45,133 nt of DNA, from the IMG/VR virus record IMGVR_UViG_3300042327_000473, positions 1-45,133 of that record. The stretch is one strand, 5' to 3'. The position numbers and the translations under genes are program-made. The stretch comes from a virus. Of this stretch, positions 40,861 through 45,133 are shown in pieces. The notes under the pieces were generated by a model. That model saw only the letters and a list, made by a program, of their open reading frames with translations, searched no databases and was not told the origin of the DNA. Each line of letters starts with the position of its first letter. The stretch's first letter is position 1.

Positions 40861-42464
40861 TAGTATGAAAAGGGTACATTAATAGGAATTGATTTATCGT
40901 CAATATGCTCTGGTTGCATTACTACTAAATATCTCAAACAGTCAATAGGGTCTTTTGAAGCACCCTTATCACCATCGTGACCTGTCCATTCTCGTAGACA
41001 GTAAATTAAGTTTTTGCAGTTTTCTGTAATGTAAAGTTTTGGCTGGTTGAGCGGAGATAGCGGTTCATTAATGTCAAACGCCAACAGGTCATTAATCATA
41101 GCAACGCCTTGCTCAATGGCAACACCAGCCGAGGGTGCGAAATACATTGGCTTATCGCCTCCGTCTAGCAACTCGATAACGGATGTGCCTCCGTCTCGCC
41201 CAATTGCCTGTGTCGCACCCGCACGAGGGTCGATATAGCGTTCTAATATCTCCTCGTTGCCCTCTAAAGTCCTAATAGTCATCTTGTAGTCATCAATACC
41301 CATACCAGCACCATTTCTTTGAGCCATACCTTCTTTTCCGTCTGCTTTCTCACTAGGCAAAGCCCATTCACCGTAAGAAATGTCTGGAAACTCTCTGTAA
41401 ATAAACAGATTTCCGTCTGGAGCCTTTCTTGCCCAAATCATAAACCAGTTTCTGGCTCCAGCAGGGTCAATAACCATATAATTGGTTCCTTCTTCTGGTA
41501 AAGCCTTTAACGGCACAATGTTTCTGTCTCCAAATCTTGGGAACTGGTTTCCAACCGTATTGTCAGCCCAACCATAGGCACGAATCTTCTGTTCGTATAA
41601 GTTTTTGCCTGTAAGAGTCTTAACCAACTCGTCAAAGGGGTTGTAAGGGTTAAGTTGAGAGTGAAACCAGATTACGGAAGCGTTTCCACGATAGGAATGA
41701 GCCGTAAATGGCATATGACCCTTTGGACAACCACCAACATAGACATTGTTTTGGTCTAGGATAGTGGCAGGAAGTGTTTTAATGAAATTACAACCAGACA
41801 CAAACTCTTTAACAACCTGCGAGTAGCCAGCAATAGGGGTAAAGGTGATTGCCAGTTTACCTCTACGAGTAACAAGACGGTATCGCAGAGTCTCAACCCA
41901 GTCCATAGGCACAAGTTCATCGCACCAGATTAGGTCACACTCGCCACCTTCAATAACATCTCGCTTCTGGGCGTAATTCATAAACACACATTGCGAACCA
42001 TTAGGAAGAATAAAGGACTCTTCGGAAAATCCGTTCTTCTGACTGTACGCAATGTTAGTTACCTTGCCCTTTTTGAGATTTTTTAATTCTGGAGGCATAT
42101 ACTTCCAGACAACATTCTGTTGCATCTGAATGCTAGACTTCTGGGTTGTGTGAAGACACCAGACCATTGCGTTCTTTTTTCCGACCAAAGTCTGCACTAC
42201 ACGCTTTGCCATCCACTCTGTTTTGCCAGCACGGTTGCCACCTAATACAAGCAATTCCTGTTTTTCTTTAATTAACCTATCTGCTTCGTGCCAATGTTCT
42301 GGCTCAAAGCCGTGACGAAATGGGTCTAATTGTTCAGCAAGAATTTTATCTTCTCTAAGTTCAAGAACTTCAGCAGTCTTCTCAACACCAAGACGCTCAA
42401 CGAGCATCTTAATGTCTGGCATCTTAAGAAACGGATGCGGAGAAGGTGTGAAACTTACCTCCAC
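40860..42464 (-). CDS. terL: Terminase large subunit
   Basis: A 534-residue packaging motor. Walker A GGNRAGKT is at residues 75-82 and Walker B CDLIWCDE at 176-183. A motif III-like T-F-T-P segment is near 210-214. The C-terminal nuclease region has VIDPAG (about 349-354) and a late KDPIDCLRYL typical of the last acidic motif. It cuts concatemeric DNA and pumps it into the head through the portal encoded next. A second start at residue 15 (MPDIKML) is possible. It overlaps the 448-residue gene by 10 bases. An HNH nuclease gene lies 1.3 kb upstream. Confidence 0.88.
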   Translation of the reverse strand: MEVSFTPSPHPFLKMPDIKMLVERLGVEKTAEVLELREDKILAEQLDPFRHGFEPEHWHEADRLIKEKQELLVLGGNRAGKTEWMAKRVVQTLVGKKNAMVWCLHTTQKSSIQMQQNVVWKYMPPELKNLKKGKVTNIAYSQKNGFSEESFILPNGSQCVFMNYAQKRDVIEGGECDLIWCDELVPMDWVETLRYRLVTRRGKLAITFTPIAGYSQVVKEFVSGCNFIKTLPATILDQNNVYVGGCPKGHMPFTAHSYRGNASVIWFHSQLNPYNPFDELVKTLTGKNLYEQKIRAYGWADNTVGNQFPRFGDRNIVPLKALPEEGTNYMVIDPAGARNWFMIWARKAPDGNLFIYREFPDISYGEWALPSEKADGKEGMAQRNGAGMGIDDYKMTIRTLEGNEEILERYIDPRAGATQAIGRDGGTSVIELLDGGDKPMYFAPSAGVAIEQGVAMINDLLAFDINEPLSPLNQPKLYITENCKNLIYCLREWTGHDGDKGASKDPIDCLRYLVVMQPEHIDDKSIPINVPFSY

Positions 42465-43801
42465 AGTCCTGTCATAAAATCGTTTACACGCATTGAGGGA
42501 GTAACATTAGCGTTTTTCTCGTCATTATATGCAAGTCTAGCATAATACTCATCGATTTCGGGCTGTGTTGTTCCACCTAGAAGTCTTGGTTCTCGTCCAA
42601 AAACATATTCATACTCTGGACCTTTGTACATATCTGGAGTTAGCCAACTATCTGGAACCCCTTCTTTAGATAGTTCATCCGAGTAAATCTGTTGCCATCT
42701 TTTAGACTTTTCATCTGGAGCCATTTTAGCACTATCTTTAGACATAGTTTTAGCACCACGAATAAGTGGGTACAACTCATTTCCTTTATCTCCTGCCTGT
42801 TTGTTTCCAGCCAAATAAATTCTTGTAGCCCTTTCGTGAGCCGTTTCTCTTTCCTTCCAATCTGGAGCACCAGACAGAGTGAGTCCACCCCAAGTAAGAG
42901 CATCACCTGCACCTCTTCCCATTCTCATTCCGCTTTTTAAAGCACCGCCTGCAACGGCAAGTGCTTGTTTTCCAGCAAAATCTGGTCCTTCCATCCAGTC
43001 TCTATACTGATTCATATACACACCGTTATCGCCAAAAACATCATACAGACCGCCACCAAGTTCAAGAGCCGAAGAAACACCAGCAAGTCTAGCACCTTTA
43101 AATCCACTACGAAGATTTTTCATACTATTAATCTTAACATCTCCACCCATCATATTGGCATAAGCCTTTCCAGCCTTAGTCCAATTTGAAACCCCTTCTG
43201 GAGGAAGTGCTTCATTTAAAGTAAACTTTGGAGTTGTGTTTAATGCACCCTGCGGAGAAATTCTTCCTGCTTTTGCAAGTTCAAGAACAGTCTTAGCGGA
43301 AAGAGGAGGCGTAACTTGTGCTGGCTTAAGAACGCCAATACCAGCAGGAGACCTAGTAGTTAATGGAGGACTTCCAGTAAGTTGAACCTTTGGAAGTTGT
43401 GTAGTCGCAGAAGCGTTTGAAAATCTTTGACCAAAATAAGGAATCCAACCAAGTTTTTGGTTAACTGCGGCTTCTCTTGCAAGTGCTACAAATTCTTTAG
43501 AACCAACTTTAGGCATAGTCCCTTTTGCATTAAAACCCATAGCCGTAAGTTCTTTTACGGCTTCTGCTTCAGCCTTACCAGATGCCTTCATCGTTTTACC
43601 AATGTCACGATAAATATTTTGCCAAGCCTCTGAACCCTTAGCCACAGCATAAGCACCAGCACCAGTAGTAATTGCAGTTCTTGGGTTATCGCCCACAACA
43701 GACATTGCACTAGTATTACTTTTAGGGCGTGGTCTAGTCGTTACTGGTTGAAGAGACATTAACTCTTCAATCTGTTTGTTAATATCAATAGGGTCAGCCA
43801 T
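42455..43801 (-). CDS. Hypothetical late protein upstream of terminase (448 aa)
   Basis: Not recognised. Residues 1-40 are polar with Pro/Arg. Residues 40-100 are Ala/Gly helices (ITTGAGAYAVAKGSEAWQNI). Residues 140-200 are Pro/Thr-rich and probably disordered. A Gly-rich hydrophobic region at about 245-310 (LAGVSSALELGGGLYDVFGD; GGALKSGMRMGRGAGDALTW) resembles the Gly-rich part of the 547- and 198-residue proteins. The C-terminus is charged with Tyr/Pro. It occupies the small-terminase position but is too long and too Gly-rich for a usual TerS; a minor virion protein is more likely. TAATG junction with the HNH gene. Confidence 0.6.
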   Translation of the reverse strand: MADPIDINKQIEELMSLQPVTTRPRPKSNTSAMSVVGDNPRTAITTGAGAYAVAKGSEAWQNIYRDIGKTMKASGKAEAEAVKELTAMGFNAKGTMPKVGSKEFVALAREAAVNQKLGWIPYFGQRFSNASATTQLPKVQLTGSPPLTTRSPAGIGVLKPAQVTPPLSAKTVLELAKAGRISPQGALNTTPKFTLNEALPPEGVSNWTKAGKAYANMMGGDVKINSMKNLRSGFKGARLAGVSSALELGGGLYDVFGDNGVYMNQYRDWMEGPDFAGKQALAVAGGALKSGMRMGRGAGDALTWGGLTLSGAPDWKERETAHERATRIYLAGNKQAGDKGNELYPLIRGAKTMSKDSAKMAPDEKSKRWQQIYSDELSKEGVPDSWLTPDMYKGPEYEYVFGREPRLLGGTTQPEIDEYYARLAYNDEKNANVTPSMRVNDFMTGLWR

Positions 43802-44178
43802 TATTTTCTAAGTCCTGTCTTGTAAGCGTGAATAAGATTCTCGCTAGGAGTGCAAGCCTCTAGATTCGACACAGAATTATTGTGCTTGTTTCCGTCAATG
43901 TGGTTAATTTGCATATTTGTTAAAGAGTGTTCATTCCAATGAATTAGACCGAAGGTAATAGCAACCATCTTGTGAGCATTTACATTATGCCTAAATTTAT
44001 TATTGTGCAACTTGAATTGCAAGTATCCAGCCTTGGTAGCAGTAGGCTTAATTACCCTGCTGGGAAGCCTCCTGCCGTCACTTGTGGTCTTGGGGCAAGA
44101 CCTTAGCCTCCCTTGGTCTGAAATCTCGTACAAGCCCTCAAATTGCTTGATTGGTACTGGGAGCCATTTTTCTTCCAT
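43801..44178 (-). CDS. HNH endonuclease with NUMOD4
   Basis: A 125-residue nuclease. The NUMOD4 DNA-binding motif is at residues about 4-30 ([20 protein letters not shown]), and the HNH core at about 73-112 has [10 protein letters not shown] then [20 protein letters not shown], with the expected His and Asn residues. The ATG at 44178 was chosen: the one at 44196 lies inside the tRNA. Such genes are often free-standing homing endonucleases, but HNH proteins next to terminase genes also assist DNA cutting in cos-type packaging. It begins 11 bases after the tRNA-Thr. Confidence 0.8.
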   Translation of the reverse strand: MEEKWLPVPIKQFEGLYEISDQGRLRSCPKTTSDGRRLPSRVIKPTATKAGYLQFKLHNNKFRHNVNAHKMVAITFGLIHWNEHSLTNMQINHIDGNKHNNSVSNLEACTPSENLIHAYKTGLRK

Positions 44179-44188
44179 AGTGTTAAAG

Positions 44189-44263
44189 TGGAGCATCGGG
44201 TCGGACTTGAACCGACAACCTACAGTTTACAAAACTGTTGCACAACCATTGTGCTACCAATGC
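44189..44263 (-). tRNA. tRNA-Thr (UGU), CCA encoded
   Basis: On the minus strand: acceptor GCATTGG/CCGATGC with one G-T pair, D-arm GCAC/GTGC, anticodon stem ACAGT/ACTGT with loop TTTGTAA (anticodon TGT), T-arm GTCGG-TTCAAGT-CCGAC, discriminator T and an encoded CCA. It reads ACA codons, common in the late genes. It sits between the hairpin at 44282-44303 and the HNH gene, and unlike tRNA-Arg has an encoded CCA, suggesting a separate origin. Confidence 0.93.
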
Positions 44264-44281
44264 GTAAATTAGTTCTGTATC

Positions 44282-44303
44282 GTTCTGACCGTTAGGTCAG
44301 AAC
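44282..44303. other. Perfect 9-bp hairpin upstream of tRNA-Thr
   Basis: GTTCTGACC-GTTA-GGTCAGAAC: a 9-bp perfect stem with a 4-base loop, in the gap between the small genes and the tRNA. On the minus strand no T-run follows; on the plus strand GATTTTGTT follows after 4 bases. It may be an RNA-processing signal or weak terminator. Confidence 0.4.
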
Positions 44304-44313
44304 TGCGATTTTG

Positions 44314-44406
44314 TTATTGGTCGTAGAAATAGAGGTCAATCTCTTCTTCTTCATCAAGTTCGTCATCAAAGAAGTAACCGTCACGCCTTCTTCGCACCCT
44401 TTTCAT
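44314..44406 (-). CDS. Tiny Arg-then-acidic peptide (30 aa)
   Basis: A 31-codon frame starting MKRVRRRRDGYF and ending in an acidic/aromatic run (DELDEEEEIDLYFYDQ). Its start overlaps the end of the preceding 46-residue gene by 26 bases. The sharp charge switch and the fit between the neighbouring gene and the hairpin suggest it is real, but it is short and has no homologue I recognise. Confidence 0.4.
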   Translation of the reverse strand: MKRVRRRRDGYFFDDELDEEEEIDLYFYDQ

Positions 44407-44521
44407 CGCTCTTAGGTTCGTGAACGAGGGGTTTAAACTTGGGGATACCCAAGGACTGAGTCAGATTTTTAAGGTAGGTATTACTTTCCTTGGCGGGAGC
44501 AGGTTTCGAAGGCTTTTTCAT
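44381..44521 (-). CDS. Small basic protein (46 aa)
   Basis: Starts MKKPSKPAPAKESNTYLKNL and ends GAKKA. It is Lys/Pro-rich and mostly disordered with one short helix. It overlaps the preceding gene by 41 bases. I chose the ATG at 44521 because the in-frame ATG at 44572 adds a stretch that lies entirely within the neighbouring gene. Function unknown. Confidence 0.5.
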   Translation of the reverse strand: MKKPSKPAPAKESNTYLKNLTQSLGIPKFKPLVHEPKSDEKGAKKA

Positions 44522-45017
44522 AGGATTTAAAGGACTGACCACGAACGGTGTGGCTATTCTCATTGGTGTCAACTACGACCCACGCACCCTTGGAGAAAAG
44601 TTGGTTGTCACGGCAATTGACCATAACATTAAACCCAGAGTTGTGTTCCACCATCAACACCATATGATTCTTGTATAGGTTTCTGACAACCTTGCCTACC
44701 CACTTGGTCTTATGCACCATATCTAGAAACTGAGCCTTAGTCATTACTTTCATATCAGTATCTGGCTTAATCACAGGCTGACCAGCCTTCTCGGACAGGT
44801 AAGCCCTTAGAAAGTACATACCAGCATCAGTCCAATACACAGTACGCAGGTGTTCTGGCTTGTTTGACTCCTCTCTGACCCAAAGAGGACCGACATTCTT
44901 ATCAGAATTAGCCAGATTCTTCCGTAGATACTTAAATTCGGCTCTGGTGATGTTCAGAATGTCTACCAACTCCGCTTCCTTGTGGTTCATATGACTACTT
45001 TCCCCAAAGGAATTCAT
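44481..45017 (-). CDS. Hypothetical protein, first gene of late operon (178 aa)
   Basis: Not firmly recognised. Residues about 10-75 (NHKEAELVDILNITRAEFKY, then VYWTDAGMYFLRAYL) look like a small winged-helix or HTH reading domain. Residues about 110-160 form beta strands (KNHMVLMVEHNSGFNVMVNC) ending KGAWVVVD. DNA binding is plausible, and as the first gene after the right-end repeats it could be a late regulator or a packaging factor, but both are inference. The in-frame ATG at residue 10 is an alternative start. The promoter must lie in the repeat region at 45018-45133. Confidence 0.65.
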   Translation of the reverse strand: MNSFGESSHMNHKEAELVDILNITRAEFKYLRKNLANSDKNVGPLWVREESNKPEHLRTVYWTDAGMYFLRAYLSEKAGQPVIKPDTDMKVMTKAQFLDMVHKTKWVGKVVRNLYKNHMVLMVEHNSGFNVMVNCRDNQLFSKGAWVVVDTNENSHTVRGQSFKSYEKAFETCSRQGK

Positions 45018-45025
45018 ATGTCAAT

Positions 45026-45091
45026 CCCTGTATCTCTATAGTCTATCCTATACCCTATTCTATATGTAGGAAATCCATAGCACCCCCCTAG
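45026..45091 (-). repeat. Right-end repeat with modules x and z
   Basis: On the minus strand the order is GGGGGGTGCTATGGATTTCC then TACATATAGAATAGGGTATA, GGATAGACTATAGAGATACA. It matches module x (8972-8990) and module z (from 9031) of the initiator gene, where about 44 bases separate them. In the z part, TTCCTACATATAGAA is identical in both. It is directly upstream of the first late gene, so it may serve as initiator-binding site, packaging site or late promoter. Confidence 0.6.
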
Positions 45092-45133
45092 GGGGATCGG
45101 GTAGGCCCCGCTGGGGGGTGGGTGGCGCGCGGG
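45092..45133. other. G-rich right terminus
   Basis: The last 42 bases are GC-rich with G-runs on the plus strand (GGGG, GGG, GGGGGG, GGG, GGG) and end GCGCGCGGG. The opposite end is C-rich on the plus strand. No gene is present. The G-runs could form a G-quadruplex. Composition differs sharply from the rest of the genome. Confidence 0.5.

Noticed and set aside
45026-45045. T7-promoter-like string ACTATAGAGA on the minus strand
   Set aside because: Only a partial match, no phage RNA polymerase gene is present, and the match falls in a repeat with a better explanation.
1-45133. CRISPR array, insertion sequence or integrase
   Set aside because: No regular repeat-spacer pattern, transposase motif or tyrosine/serine recombinase motif was seen on either strand.

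Overview
The window reads as one essentially complete tailed-phage genome, most likely a short-tailed phage (podovirus). It is packed with overlapping genes and ends in non-coding, C/G-tract-rich sequence on both sides. Evidence for a phage: a large terminase, a portal, a scaffold, an SU10/DUF5309-type capsid protein, head-tail connector and nozzle-like proteins, a tail fibre candidate, very large putative ejection proteins, a holin, an endolysin and a lipoprotein spanin candidate, plus RusA, RecE/DUF3799-type nuclease, Erf and DnaC-like replication and recombination genes. I see no tail tube, sheath or tape-measure gene, no integrase, no DNA or RNA polymerase and no replicative helicase. The phage therefore probably relies on host polymerase and DnaB. 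The host is not identified. A diderm host is suggested by the lipoprotein with membrane segments. Most start codons lack a Shine-Dalgarno sequence, which would fit a host that does not depend on one (inference).

Layout. (1) 1-334: terminal non-coding DNA with C-tracts, a repeat also present at the other end, and a terminator. (2) 335-6747, minus strand: an early or accessory block of mostly unknown small genes, including a DUF932 protein and a Gp88-like protein, with two copies of a 31-bp promoter/operator-like motif and several hairpins. (3) 7005-7460, minus strand: a helix-turn-helix protein, divergent by 9 bp from (4) 7470-13184, plus strand: the replication/recombination operon (RusA, PD-(D/E)XK exonuclease, initiator, DnaC-like loader, Erf), tRNA-Arg(UCU), a secreted lysozyme-like endolysin, a calcineurin-like phosphoesterase and small genes. 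(5) 13323-45017, minus strand: the late operon. It is transcribed from the right end: small genes, tRNA-Thr(UGU), HNH nuclease, terminase, portal, scaffold, capsid, connectors, nozzle, fibre, ejection proteins, an 11.2-kb gene for a 3,725-residue protein, holin, two paralogous virion-type proteins and the lipoprotein.

How it works together (inference): the initiator binds repeats inside its own gene and recruits the DnaC-like protein to load host helicase. Erf, the exonuclease and RusA then build and resolve recombination intermediates, giving concatemers for packaging. Late genes are translated as a chain in which ten junctions share a TAATG stop/start. The most notable observations are a three-part repeat shared by the initiator gene and both genome ends, the giant polyvalent-like protein, and a partial gene duplication that left a 13-codon copy of a neighbouring gene start.
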